12,168 nucleotides of DNA from JBCBZH01 sp039815415 (GTDB lineage: Bacteria; Bacteroidota; Rhodothermia; Rhodothermales; Rubricoccaceae). The notes beneath the pieces are model-generated. The model ran no database searches. It saw only the letters and a program-made list of their open reading frames with translations, and was not told where the DNA came from. The position numbers and the translations under genes were made by a program. Below, in pieces: positions 1 to 7,708 of this stretch. Where the stretch lies: the NCBI GenBank assembly GCA_039815415.1, contig JBCBZH010000113.1, positions 1-12,168 on the forward strand, in the 5' to 3' direction. Within the stretch, counting starts at the first letter, position 1, and each line of letters starts with the position of its first letter.

Positions 1-1056
1 CGCTCCCACCATGCCGAAGGCCATGCCCTCGACCAAGAAAGCGCCAATGATCTGGGCAATTACACCGCGGATACCGACTGCCAGAGAGGCGCCATCGCGT
101 CCTCGGAACTGGCGCCGAGGGAAGCCCACGAGCAGGTCCCGGTCGAGGTCGGGCAGGTACATGTAGGGCAACGGATCGTCACCCCCCTCCCTCGTTACGA
201 CCACATTGGCGCGGACAAACAAAGCACCGGGTTCGGGCAGGAAGGACAGGCGAAACGGCGCGGGATGAAAGACCGTGACGGTCGCCTGACCTTGGGTAAA
301 CCGAAGCTCGGATGTGTCCGTGGCCACGAACTGAGTCAGGCCGCTTTGGAACACCATGCCGCTGCGGGGCATGATTTCGTCATTCCGGGTGTCGAGCAAC
401 ACAGACAGGCCGCCGGATACGCCATGTCGAGGAACATCCTGGAGAGCGTCGAGCTGGCGAATGTCGTCCTGAGGCGCCAGCGCGAGGCTGCCGTCCTCAG
501 CCTCGGTGTAGCTGCGGAGGCGGTCGTAGCGGAACTGGAGCGTGGGCTGGAGAACTGCAGTGCGAGGGCCGAATGGCGCCCACCCTAGCCGCCCCTCAGC
601 TTCGAAGGCGGCCCGGTTAAGGTACAGGCGCGCCTCACGGTCGTACCTCGGGCTGGTGCCGAAGTAGGGGAAACGCGATGTTGATGTGCCCCCCATTCCG
701 ATCATCGCGTAGCTCGTTGCCCGGGATGGGTCCGCCGTGGAATAGGAGCCCCACAGGCTCTGGTACCGCTGAGTCAGGCGTCCTTCGGCGTGGAGGCGGT
801 CGCCGTTCTGGGCGGCATTCCATATGGCAACGCCGGCTCCGATCCCCACGCCCCGGACGGGAGAGTAGAACGCGGATGGGGCCAGGATGGGGCGGACCTC
901 AGGCGGATCCCGAGGGGTGTCCACCTCACTTGCGTCCACGGCCTCGTCCACAGCGTTGTCCGACAGGATCGAGCTGTCGGCAGGAGTGAGTGCCGTCGTG
1001 TCGGGCACCGGTTGCTGGATCAGGAGCAGCGCGGCGACGAGGGAGGCGAAAAGCAC
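1..1056 (-). CDS. BamA/TamA-family outer-membrane beta-barrel (surface antigen D15-like), partial
   Basis: The minus-strand frame is open from the window edge to beyond 1056 and gives about 352 residues; the C-terminus lies outside the window. The N-terminus is hydrophobic (VLFASLVAALLLIQQ) and looks like a signal peptide. An acidic, Pro/Thr-rich linker follows, then alternating amphipathic strands typical of an outer-membrane barrel. Two family-like signatures are visible: LLDTRNDEIMPRSG (coding positions about 364-393), resembling the D-x-R-(D/N)-x-x-x-x-P-x-x-G segment of Omp85 barrels, and VGFPRRQFRGR (about 97-129), resembling the RGY/RGF-type loop that precedes the last strands. No POTRA repeats fit between signal peptide and barrel, so this is not a full BamA. 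It may be a TamA-like or stand-alone bacterial surface-antigen barrel. The start is uncertain: GTG at 1056 is the nearest canonical codon but leaves a signal peptide without a basic n-region, and the basic residues just upstream (SYRLASPRTPP) suggest an earlier non-canonical start. It is transcribed away from the sigma-factor gene. Confidence 0.72.
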   Translation of the reverse strand, partial: MLFASLVAALLLIQQPVPDTTALTPADSSILSDNAVDEAVDASEVDTPRDPPEVRPILAPSAFYSPVRGVGIGAGVAIWNAAQNGDRLHAEGRLTQRYQSLWGSYSTADPSRATSYAMIGMGGTSTSRFPYFGTSPRYDREARLYLNRAAFEAEGRLGWAPFGPRTAVLQPTLQFRYDRLRSYTEAEDGSLALAPQDDIRQLDALQDVPRHGVSGGLSVLLDTRNDEIMPRSGMVFQSGLTQFVATDTSELRFTQGQATVTVFHPAPFRLSFLPEPGALFVRANVVVTREGGDDPLPYMYLPDLDRDLLVGFPRRQFRGRDGASLAVGIRGVIAQIIGAFLVEGMAFGMVGA

Positions 1057-1206
1057 AGGAGGCGTCCGAGGCGAGGCGAGACGATACGATACGCCCAGGC
1101 GGGCGGCTTCACGACTAGCTTGCTGGCGATCCCACGATTCGGCATGACCCTCGGCCCGCTCTCGGTTGCCACACTTCTCGCCCTCCTGTTGGCCGTGCAC
1201 CGTACG
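1057..1206. promoter_or_regulatory. Divergent intergenic region, probable promoters for barrel and sigma operon
   Basis: This is about 150 bases between the two divergently oriented genes, if the GTG starts at 1056 and 1207 are right. Both promoters should lie here. I see no convincing Bacteroidota-type TAnnTTTG or sigma70-type -10 box and no strong Shine-Dalgarno sequence before either start. The call rests on gene arrangement only. Confidence 0.35.
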
Positions 1207-1737
1207 GTGGACCTGCGCGAGCTGGCGACGCGCATCCAGCGAGGGGACCACAGCGCCTTCCGGCAGTTCTTCGAGACCACACATGCCGACCTGCTCCGTA
1301 CGCTGCAACGGCGTGGTCTCGACGTGGCCACTGCCGAGGACGTCGTGCAGCAGGCGTTTGTCTGGATCTGGGAGCATCGCGACCGTCTCGACCCTGAGCA
1401 GTCCATCCGCGGCCTTCTGTTTCGCATCGGGCTGACGCGGTCTCTCAATGCCCGCCGAGACGCCGGACGCACCGACCCGCTCCCAGACCTCCCCCTCCCC
1501 GACGCCAGCTCGAGTGGCGATGCGGCGGCTCTCGGCGAGTTACGCGACGCGCTGGCGGCCGCCGTGGCCGATTTGCCGGAGCGACGCCGCCAGGTGTTTA
1601 CGCTCTGCTTCTTCGATGGATTGACCCACCGCGACGCCGCCGCCGCCCTGGACATCAGTCCCAAGACGGTAGAGCATCAGATGGGCCATGCCCTCAAGGC
1701 GCTCCGCCACGCGCTCGCCCCGTTCGTGGATGGATGA
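1207..1737 (+). CDS. ECF-type RNA polymerase sigma factor (sigma-70 family, FecI-like)
   Basis: The protein is 176 aa from GTG 1207, a usual length for ECF factors. Sigma region 2 spans about residues 17-80 and includes AEDVVQQAFVWIWEHRD, the typical region 2.2 core. After a variable Pro/Asp linker (about 86-108), region 4 spans about 115-168: LPERRRQVFTLCFFDGLTHR, then a helix-turn-helix with ISPKTVEHQMGHALKALR. I chose GTG 1207 because the domain starts immediately after it (VDLRELATRIQRGD). In-frame GTG 1195 and ATG 1144 would only add a hydrophobic, unsigma-like leader that overlaps the promoter region of the divergent gene. The frame stays open back to 790, but that part is antisense to the barrel gene and is not expected to be translated. 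The FecR-like anti-sigma and TonB receptor downstream suggest a FecI role: transcription of the local operon on a signal passed through the receptor. Confidence 0.88.
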   Translation: MDLRELATRIQRGDHSAFRQFFETTHADLLRTLQRRGLDVATAEDVVQQAFVWIWEHRDRLDPEQSIRGLLFRIGLTRSLNARRDAGRTDPLPDLPLPDASSSGDAAALGELRDALAAAVADLPERRRQVFTLCFFDGLTHRDAAAALDISPKTVEHQMGHALKALRHALAPFVDG

Positions 1738-1754
1738 GAGCCGTTCGTGGATGG
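1720..1754 (+). repeat. 14-bp direct repeat at the sigma-factor stop
   Basis: CCGTTCGTGGATGG occurs at 1720-1733 and again at 1741-1754, offset by 21 bases. The first copy encodes the last residues of the sigma factor (PFVDG) and the second lies just after its stop codon. It looks like a small tandem duplication of the gene end. Confidence 0.7.
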
Positions 1755-1854
1755 GAGCGATCTGGCGCTGAGAGTCCCCAGATTCCCGACCAGACCTCGC
1801 GCACGGGAATGAATCTGCAACGCGTTGGCCATCTGAACCTCATCTGAAAAAAAT

Positions 1855-1864
1855 CGCCAGCTCG
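1855..1864 (+). repeat. Intergenic copy of the iterated 10-mer CGCCAGCTCG
   Basis: This exact copy sits between the sigma-factor and lipoprotein genes, right after an A7 run (1847-1853) and 80 bases before the lipoprotein start. The surrounding gap (1738-1944, 207 bases) also holds two direct ATCTGAA copies (1831-1837 and 1842-1848). The first contains a GAACC that resembles an ECF -35 element, but I see no matching -10, so I do not call a promoter. Confidence 0.8.
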
Positions 1865-1944
1865 AATAGGGGGAGGCTAGGGAGAACGGTGTAGTGCAGT
1901 CGACGGCGCTTCTGCCATCCCCGTACCACTCAACCCCCGGACCG

Positions 1945-2895
1945 ATGATCCGCATTCACTCCTTCCCCTTTCCTCGTCTTGGCCTCGTCGCTGTCGCTCT
2001 CGCGCTGGTGCTCTCGGCCTGTGATTCTTCCACCTCTCTCTCCGACGATCCGGAGGTCGCCCAACTCGCCGCCGATGAAGCCGCTGAGGTTGTCGCCTCC
2101 GCACTCGCCGATACCGATGGCGGCCTCGTCGCGAGCATGGAAGACATGACCGCTGCCATTTCATACAGCAGCATGGATGATTCCCGCGTCGTTCAGGTAG
2201 GACGCGACCGCCAGCGCGATGGCGACAACCGCCGCCACCGTGCCTGCCGAGGAGACCATGAGCTGACCTATGATGAGACCTCGGGCACGCACACCGTCGC
2301 ATACGACTGCAGCATTCAGAGCTTGAACTTCGAGAAGACCCTCGCGGCCACGCTCAACTACCAGTTCCGCACGGAAGCCAGCGAGTTCATCCCGACCCCA
2401 TGGGAGAACTGGGACCTCGTGGACTCTGTGGCTTTCGATGGCGAGAAGTCGGGTTCCGTGAAGCGGACGCGCGGCAACGCCTCGATGGAGTCATCCTTTG
2501 AGCAGAATGGCTCGTGGGCGCTCTCGGGCCTGGCTGGCGACGGCGCGGCACTGCTCGCTGGCTCGCAGACGCGTGAAGGCACTCGCACCCGTGAGACCGC
2601 TCGCGGTACGTCCACCAAGGACTTCTCCGTGACGATGTCCAGCGACAACATCCAGATCCGCAACTCGGAGGATGGTCTCACGCGGTCCGTCACGGGCACG
2701 TTGTCGTACTCCGCCGTGGTGGAGATTGAGACGCCGAATCGCACGGAGACCAAGACTGTTGAAGGCACCATCGAGCTGGACGGCTCCGGTCGTGCTCTGC
2801 TCCGCGTCTTCGGCCTGGGCAAGGTCTACCGCATCTCCCTGCACGACGGCGAGCAGGAAGGCGGCGAGACGGCAGGCATCCAAGCCGCGGTCTAG
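1945..2895 (+). CDS. Outer-membrane-type lipoprotein of unknown function in the sigma/anti-sigma operon
   Basis: The protein is 316 aa from ATG 1945. The N-terminus is a lipoprotein signal: a basic start with R3 and R11, a hydrophobic stretch LGLVAVALALVL, and the lipobox LSAC with Cys26 as lipidation site. An upstream in-frame ATG (1894) would place 17 extra residues before this signal, so I reject it. After the lipobox come an Ala/Asp/Glu-rich helix-like region (about 33-70), an unusually Arg/Asp-rich patch (about 86-104, including RDGDNRRHRACRGD), and then a long polar Thr/Ser/Glu-rich part that reads as beta strands, such as the TSGTHTVAYDCS segment. Cys101 and Cys122 flank a strand pair and could form a disulfide. 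I recognise no family. It lies 207 bases after the sigma gene and 67 bases before the anti-sigma gene, so it is probably co-transcribed and may act with the TonB receptor at the surface; that role is inference. Confidence 0.8.
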   Translation: MIRIHSFPFPRLGLVAVALALVLSACDSSTSLSDDPEVAQLAADEAAEVVASALADTDGGLVASMEDMTAAISYSSMDDSRVVQVGRDRQRDGDNRRHRACRGDHELTYDETSGTHTVAYDCSIQSLNFEKTLAATLNYQFRTEASEFIPTPWENWDLVDSVAFDGEKSGSVKRTRGNASMESSFEQNGSWALSGLAGDGAALLAGSQTREGTRTRETARGTSTKDFSVTMSSDNIQIRNSEDGLTRSVTGTLSYSAVVEIETPNRTETKTVEGTIELDGSGRALLRVFGLGKVYRISLHDGEQEGGETAGIQAAV

Positions 2896-2962
2896 CCTCC
2901 GTCTTCGCACCCGGTCGGGCTGGGCGAGCGTCGCCTGGCCCGACCGTATGTTTCCCCCTCCC

Positions 2963-3898
2963 ATGTCCACTCCGCTGCCCCCCGAGGATCGTGACCTGCG
3001 CGCTGCCCGCCAGCTCGATGCGGGGGACGTGAGCGGCGATGCGCTGCTGAGCACGCTGGCGCCCTTCCGCGCCCAGCCCGCCGACGTGGACCGGGAGACG
3101 GCGAATCGGATCTGGGCGGGCATTGAGGCCAAGACCAAACCGGCGGCTCCGGTTCGTGCTCGGCCTGCCGCTGACCGCCAGCCCGCTCGAGGCCTTCGGT
3201 TGATTCGTTCGCGCACGTTTGTCCGAGCTCTCGCCGCCGCATTCGTCGCCGCGTTCGTTCTCACGGTCTGGATGCTGCAACGATCGCCGCAGGACCTCGT
3301 CGCGGAAGCCGGGGCCACGATGCTGGAGGTCGCCAGCCCGGATGGGTCCACCATCGTGCTGCGCCCGCACTCGCGGCTGACGCGCACGGACGGCGCCGGA
3401 CGCCAGTATCAGCTCGAGGGCGAAGCCTACTTCGCAGTCGCGCGAGACGAGGTGAACCCGTTTTCGGTTGAGACCGCGACTGGGTCCATTCGCGTGCTCG
3501 GGACGGAGTTCAACGTGAGCACCTGGAGTGCCCGAACGTCAGTGTTCGTCGCTGAAGGCCGCGTCGAACTGGCGTCCGGGACCGACGCCGTCGAGCTGAC
3601 GGCGGGCGAGGCTGCGTGGGCCGGGCCAGAAGGCTTGAGGCAGGATTCGGCGGTTGTTGCAGAGGCGTATCTCGACTGGCGCACCGAGCGTCTCGTGTTC
3701 GACCGCCAGCCCGCACGACAGGTGGCCGACGAGCTGGCGCAGCATCTGGGGCGTGAGATCGTGCTTCCAGCGGATGTAGCGACAGAGACCATTTCGGGCA
3801 CCATCACGCTCGACGACACAGCGCTCAATCAGCTCGGACGTGTTCTCGGTGGGGCGTTTGTCACGGGGCCGGAGGGCGAGGCCGTTTTCTCGCGATGA
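2963..3898 (+). CDS. FecR-type anti-sigma factor (inner-membrane regulator)
   Basis: The protein is 311 aa from ATG 2963; ATG 2948 in the same frame is an alternative. The N-terminal 85 residues are cytoplasmic in character and would bind the sigma factor. A single membrane helix follows at about 86-105 (FVRALAAAFVAAFVLTVWML), then a periplasmic FecR domain at about 118-212 with the characteristic strands SPDGSTIVLRPHSRL, EGEAYFAVARDEVNPFSVE, VLGTEFNVS and VFVAEGRVEL. The C-terminal part (about 240-308: LDWRTERLVFDRQPARQVAD and following) matches the DUF4974-like C-terminal domain of Bacteroidota FecR proteins, related to the STN fold. In the known FecIRA scheme this domain contacts the signalling domain of the TonB receptor and transmits the ligand-bound state to the sigma factor. 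Its stop overlaps the start of the receptor gene by 4 bases (ATGA), which indicates translational coupling. Confidence 0.9.
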   Translation: MSTPLPPEDRDLRAARQLDAGDVSGDALLSTLAPFRAQPADVDRETANRIWAGIEAKTKPAAPVRARPAADRQPARGLRLIRSRTFVRALAAAFVAAFVLTVWMLQRSPQDLVAEAGATMLEVASPDGSTIVLRPHSRLTRTDGAGRQYQLEGEAYFAVARDEVNPFSVETATGSIRVLGTEFNVSTWSARTSVFVAEGRVELASGTDAVELTAGEAAWAGPEGLRQDSAVVAEAYLDWRTERLVFDRQPARQVADELAQHLGREIVLPADVATETISGTITLDDTALNQLGRVLGGAFVTGPEGEAVFSR

Positions 3899-6516
3899 CA
3901 CGCGTGTTTCTGTTCGGCTTGCTGCTCCTGGCGAGCGCGGCCCACGCCCAGGCGGAGTTCGAGTACTCCAGCGCGTCGCTTCGGGAGGTGATCGAGGACG
4001 TAGAGGACCGAACCGACTGGCGGTTCCTGTACCGCGATGCGCTGGTGGCCCGTGCCGAGGTGCGCCTGTCCGCCAGCTCGAGCACCCTGCCCGACGCACT
4101 GGCGCGGGCACTGGCGCCTCAAGGCATTGCGGTGGACGCCGATCCCGAGCGGAGGCAGATCCTCCTCGCGTCGGCGCCGCGCGTGTCTACGCCCTCATCC
4201 GTGGTGCCGGTGGCCGCTACGCCCGAGCCGTCCCGGCGCGTTCGGGGGCGGGTGGTGGATGCCGAGACCGGGGAACCCCTTCCTTTCGCGACCGTGACGT
4301 GGGACGGGGCGCGGCGTGGCGTCGTGTGTGATGTTGATGGCTCCTTCTCGCTAGATCTGAAGGGCGACGCCGCCCGGCAGCGGACCGAGCTGACGGCCTC
4401 GTTTGCCGGGTACGAGCCAGCGTCCTCGGCTCCGTCCGGCCCGACGGTCACGTTTCGCCTTCGGAGCCCGAGGTTGTCGCCCACCGCGATTGTGATCGCG
4501 GCTCCGTTGCTGGATTCCAACCTCGATCCCGAATGGGCCGCCATCACGCAGCGAGCTGGCGGAGTGGGAGAGGGCGGAGGCCTGCGAGCCCTCGAGGCGC
4601 TTCCCGCCGTTGCGCCGTCGCCGCTCTTCTCCGACGGACTCATCGTGCGCGGTAGCTCCGCCGACGCCTTCGAGGTTCGCTTGGACGGCCTGCCGATCTA
4701 CAACCCGCGCCACCTGTTCGGGTTGGCAGACGCGTTCAACCTGGATGCGTTGCGAGCGGTCGCGCTCCACTACGGGGTTCCGCCAGCTCGAAGCGCCGCG
4801 CCGCCGGGCGGGACGCTGGAATACGTAACCTCGGCGGGGTCGCTTCGGCAGACGCAGGTGCAGGGGGGCGTTTCCAGTCTCGGCGTCCGGGCCACCGTGG
4901 AGGGGCCGCTACGTCCGGGCCGCACCTCGGCGCTCGTCTCGGGGCGCATCTCCACGCTGGGCACGGCTCCATGGGCGGTCGGAGAGGATCTCGTGGCGAT
5001 TGGACTCGGGGCGGAGACACGCACTAGCGAGCTGCCCCCGGGTACGGCCGAACTCTTCGACCGGGTTCTCCAGGTCACCGAGACATCGGCCCGATTCGGG
5101 GACCTTCACCTCGCGCTGGCGGACGAAGGCAAGACCGGGCGGCGAACCCAGGCAACGGTCTACCTCGGTGGAGACCGGACCACGCTCAGGTCTCTGCGAA
5201 CACAGCTCAGCTCGGACGATGAGCGGCGCCGGGTCGAGCAGGTGCCCGTTGAGACGCGCAACCGGTGGGGGAGCGCTGCGCTGGGGATCGACGACACGCG
5301 GCCTCTTGGAGCCGGATGGATCCTGTCCTCGCATGTCGGCGTGACCGCCTATGGGGCTCGCTTCGAAGCCGACGACTACACGTTCCGGCTGGCCCGTCAG
5401 GCAGGTGAGATTCTCGTCGACACGCTCGGGTATGACAATGCCTTGCGGGAGGGCGTGTGGAGTCACCAGCTCGATGCCAGCCTCGGGTCGGGCCTTCTCA
5501 CCGTCGGCGCCGACGCGCACCTGTACAGGGTCGAGTACAATGAGCAGGCGAGGAACCGGGTGTTTGGGCGGGAGCAGGAGGCCCAGCGCCTCGATCTGCA
5601 CGCTGCCTGGGCTGGACCGGTCTCCGGGCTGACGGCGGATGTCGGCGTGCGAGGACATCTGTATTCGGAGACGACGTCGGTTCGCATCGCCCCGCGCATT
5701 CGGCTGACGGCGCCGCTCGGCGCATCGGCAACGGCGTCCGTCGGGTTCGGGAGGAGCCATCAGTTCGTCCACCGGCTCACCCTCGGCGATGCGCCGGCCG
5801 CAGCGGCGTGGGTCCTGTCCACAAGCGGCGAGCCTCCGACCGAAGCGGACCATCTCGAAGGCGCGCTGAATGTTGACCTCGGGCTGGCGTCGGTTCATCT
5901 GGCGGCCTACGACAAGCGGACGCGCAATCTTCGAGAGCACATCGAGTCTCGGTCCGTGCGCGACAATCTTCGCGAGGCGGCGGTGCTCGAGCTGCCGTGG
6001 CTTCCCGACGTGGACTCCCACGCTCGTGGCGTGGAGGCGATGGTGCGCGCGCCGGTCGGCTCCGTCACCTTCGGGGGCGTCTATGCACTGTCTCGCACCG
6101 ACCTTCAGCATCCCGATCTTGCCGACGGAGCCCCCATCCGTGCCGACTGGGACCGTCGGCATCGCGCCACCCTGACGGTCGATCTCGACGCGGGGCATGG
6201 GTTCACGGCTGGCGCGGCCTGGACTTTGGCCTCTGGCGAACCCAACGGGCTGGCGGCCCTCGCGGGGGAGGACGACACCCTGCCTCCGATTCAGCGCATC
6301 GACCTGCGCGTGGCCTATTCCCGTCTCGTAGGAGCGTCTCGGGTCACAGCGTCGGTGTCGGTTCGCAACGCGCTCAACCGCGACATCGTGATCGAGCGGG
6401 ACCGCTTCCTGCTGCTCCGTCGAGGAATCACCCTGGAGGACCGCCTCCCGGCCACCTCGCTCGACGTGTATGATGTCGGCGTGCTCCCCTCATTCGATCT
6501 GGCCGTCGGGTTTTAG
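3895..6516 (+). CDS. TonB-dependent outer-membrane receptor with STN signalling domain
   Basis: The protein is 873 aa and complete. A Sec signal peptide ends near residue 18 (cleavage after AHA). An STN (secretin/TonB N-terminal) domain at about 21-93 contains SLREVIEDVEDRTDWRFLYR. A carboxypeptidase-regulatory-like domain at about 115-190 has VRGRVVDAETGEPLPFATVT and ends FAGYEP. The plug spans about 205-312, including LIVRGSSADAFEVRLDGLPI and PPGGTLEY. A 22-strand-type barrel fills about 320-873 and ends in Phe (FDLAVGF), the usual outer-membrane C-terminal signal. STN plus the adjacent FecR and sigma genes identify it as a transducer that both imports a ligand and signals its presence. The substrate cannot be read from the sequence. 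No SusD-like partner follows, and the length is below typical SusC proteins (about 1000 aa), so a glycan SusCD system is unlikely. Four exact or near copies of the iterated 10-mer lie inside the gene. Confidence 0.92.
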   Translation: MTRVFLFGLLLLASAAHAQAEFEYSSASLREVIEDVEDRTDWRFLYRDALVARAEVRLSASSSTLPDALARALAPQGIAVDADPERRQILLASAPRVSTPSSVVPVAATPEPSRRVRGRVVDAETGEPLPFATVTWDGARRGVVCDVDGSFSLDLKGDAARQRTELTASFAGYEPASSAPSGPTVTFRLRSPRLSPTAIVIAAPLLDSNLDPEWAAITQRAGGVGEGGGLRALEALPAVAPSPLFSDGLIVRGSSADAFEVRLDGLPIYNPRHLFGLADAFNLDALRAVALHYGVPPARSAAPPGGTLEYVTSAGSLRQTQVQGGVSSLGVRATVEGPLRPGRTSALVSGRISTLGTAPWAVGEDLVAIGLGAETRTSELPPGTAELFDRVLQVTETSARFGDLHLALADEGKTGRRTQATVYLGGDRTTLRSLRTQLSSDDERRRVEQVPVETRNRWGSAALGIDDTRPLGAGWILSSHVGVTAYGARFEADDYTFRLARQAGEILVDTLGYDNALREGVWSHQLDASLGSGLLTVGADAHLYRVEYNEQARNRVFGREQEAQRLDLHAAWAGPVSGLTADVGVRGHLYSETTSVRIAPRIRLTAPLGASATASVGFGRSHQFVHRLTLGDAPAAAAWVLSTSGEPPTEADHLEGALNVDLGLASVHLAAYDKRTRNLREHIESRSVRDNLREAAVLELPWLPDVDSHARGVEAMVRAPVGSVTFGGVYALSRTDLQHPDLADGAPIRADWDRRHRATLTVDLDAGHGFTAGAAWTLASGEPNGLAALAGEDDTLPPIQRIDLRVAYSRLVGASRVTASVSVRNALNRDIVIERDRFLLLRRGITLEDRLPATSLDVYDVGVLPSFDLAVGF

Positions 6517-6528
6517 GGGTTGGGGTCG

Positions 6529-6538
6529 CGCCAGCTCG
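6529..6538 (+). repeat. Intergenic copy of the iterated 10-mer CGCCAGCTCG
   Basis: This exact copy starts 13 bases after the TonB-receptor stop. An inverted one-mismatch copy (CGAGTTGGCG) lies at 6595-6604; the mismatch would be a G:U pair in RNA. The pair could form a long-loop stem upstream of the compact hairpin at 6624-6656. Confidence 0.75.
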
Positions 6539-6623
6539 ACACTAGTCCCAGGCCGCTCAATGTGGGTGATCTGGGTCCTTTCTGGCGTCATCCTCGAGTT
6601 GGCGACCGGCGCTGTCCTCCCAC

Positions 6624-6656
6624 CGCCAGCTCGAGGCGCGGCCTCAGGAGCTGGCG
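6624..6656. terminator. Hairpin between convergent genes, probable bidirectional terminator built from two 10-mer copies
   Basis: CGCCAGCTC (6624-6632) pairs with GAGCTGGCG (6648-6656). Inside it GAGGC (6633-6637) pairs with GCCTC (6641-6645) around the loop GCG, leaving a 2-base bulge (AG, 6646-6647). This gives a 14-bp G+C-rich stem in the 168-base gap between the receptor stop (6516) and the HDAC-like stop (6685). No clear U tract follows on either strand, so termination may not be classical intrinsic. The outer arms are the iterated 10-mer and an inverted copy with one mismatch. Confidence 0.65.
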
Positions 6657-6684
6657 CACCCGCTCCTGAACCAACGGCGACTCT

Positions 6685-7704
6685 CTACAGCCCGTGCCAG
6701 GTGTGCACCTGCTCCATCAGAGGCGCCAGCTCAACGCGCGGCAGATGCGTGGGGCCGAAGGGGTCGGAGACGGAAGCAGATGGGTCGATGAACGAGTGGA
6801 GAGTGGCGGCAACGGACGCAGCGAGGGCCTCTGCATGGTAGCCGCCCTCGAGGGTCGCGATGATCCTGCCGTCCGCGTGCTGGTCAGCGGCTTCCTGGGC
6901 AATGCGAATCAGCCCGACGAGGCCCTCGACGGAGAGCGCCAGCCCGCCGAGGGGGTCGAGGCGGTGGGCATCGTACCCCGCGGAGACGAAGACCACATCG
7001 GGGTCGAATCGCTCGGCGAGAGGGAGCACGAGCTGGCGAAGGGCGGGCACCAGCTCGTCGCCTGTGTGAGCTGGGACCGGGACGTTGACGGTGAATCCGG
7101 TCCCGTCTCCCGCTCCGGTCTCGTGGATCTGGCCGCTGCCCGGGTAGATGTTGGCCTGCTGCGTGGAGATGAAAAGGACGCTCGGGTCGTCGTAGAACAC
7201 CTCCTGCGTGCCGTTGCCGTGGTGCACGTCCATGTCGAGGATCAGCACGCGCTCGGCGCCAGAAGCCTGTGCGTGGCGTGCGGCCACCGCCACGTTCGAG
7301 AGGAGGCAAAAGCCCATCGCCTGCATGGGGCGGGCGTGATGGCCTGGCGGACGACTGATGGCGAAGCCGTTGGCGGCCTCGCCGCGGAGCACGGCATCCG
7401 TGATGGTAAGCAGGTCGCCGCAGCCCGCGCGGGCGATGCGGTACGAGCTGGCGGTGGCGTACGTGTCCACGTCCAGGTCGCCGCCGCCGCGCTCGCAAAA
7501 GGTCTCGATCAGGTCGAGGTAGGCAGCGGGATGGATCCGTTCGAGGGCTGTTCGGGAGGCGGGCTGTCCGTGCAGTCGGAGAAGAGGCGCCAGCTCGGTA
7601 TCGGCGTCGATGGCCTCGCGGATCGCGTGAAGGCGAGCCGGGCGTTCCGGGTGGCCGGGATCGGCATGCCCGGCGTGATCGTCGCGGAAGGAATAGACGG
7701 TCAC
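6685..7704 (-). CDS. Histone-deacetylase-like zinc amidohydrolase (class II HDAC / acetylpolyamine amidohydrolase family)
   Basis: The protein is 339 aa from GTG 7704. I chose this start because the family N-terminus (VTVYSFRDDHAGHADPGHPERPARL region) begins there and it lies 4 bases after the stop of the upstream gene. ATG 7782 would add 26 unrelated residues read out of the neighbouring gene. Family motifs are complete: RPPGHHARP with the catalytic histidine pair (His122/His123), DMDVHHGNGT with zinc ligands Asp159 and His161, SAGYDAH with zinc ligand Asp245, and LEGGYH with the catalytic Tyr289. The enzyme should remove acetyl groups from an amine such as acetyl-lysine in a protein, an acetylpolyamine or a related small molecule; the substrate cannot be told from the sequence. 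No signal peptide is present, so it is cytoplasmic. It is the last gene of a minus-strand cluster behind the HD-domain gene. Confidence 0.92.
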   Translation of the reverse strand: MTVYSFRDDHAGHADPGHPERPARLHAIREAIDADTELAPLLRLHGQPASRTALERIHPAAYLDLIETFCERGGGDLDVDTYATASSYRIARAGCGDLLTITDAVLRGEAANGFAISRPPGHHARPMQAMGFCLLSNVAVAARHAQASGAERVLILDMDVHHGNGTQEVFYDDPSVLFISTQQANIYPGSGQIHETGAGDGTGFTVNVPVPAHTGDELVPALRQLVLPLAERFDPDVVFVSAGYDAHRLDPLGGLALSVEGLVGLIRIAQEAADQHADGRIIATLEGGYHAEALAASVAATLHSFIDPSASVSDPFGPTHLPRVELAPLMEQVHTWHGL

Positions 7705-7708
7705 GAGG

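Noticed and set aside
790..1206. N-terminal extension of the sigma-factor frame to ATG 790
   Set aside because: It overlaps the barrel gene antisense and does not resemble sigma sequence; the sigma domain begins at 1207.
1831..1864. ECF-dependent promoter before the lipoprotein (GAACC at 1835)
   Set aside because: Only a -35-like match is visible, with no recognisable -10 and no second instance in the window to compare.
2491..3387. Minus-strand frame (298 codons) across the lipoprotein/anti-sigma boundary
   Set aside because: It spans two convincing plus-strand genes and reads as low-complexity Arg/Ala/Ser protein.
4909..6198. Long minus-strand open frame (429 codons) inside the TonB-receptor gene
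   Set aside because: It is the antisense shadow of a high-G+C gene. Its translation is Arg/Gly-rich with no domain, while the plus-strand frame has a complete receptor.
3895..6516. SusC-type glycan importer
   Set aside because: No SusD partner follows, the protein is shorter than typical SusC, and the STN domain with adjacent FecR and sigma genes favours a FecA-like transducer.
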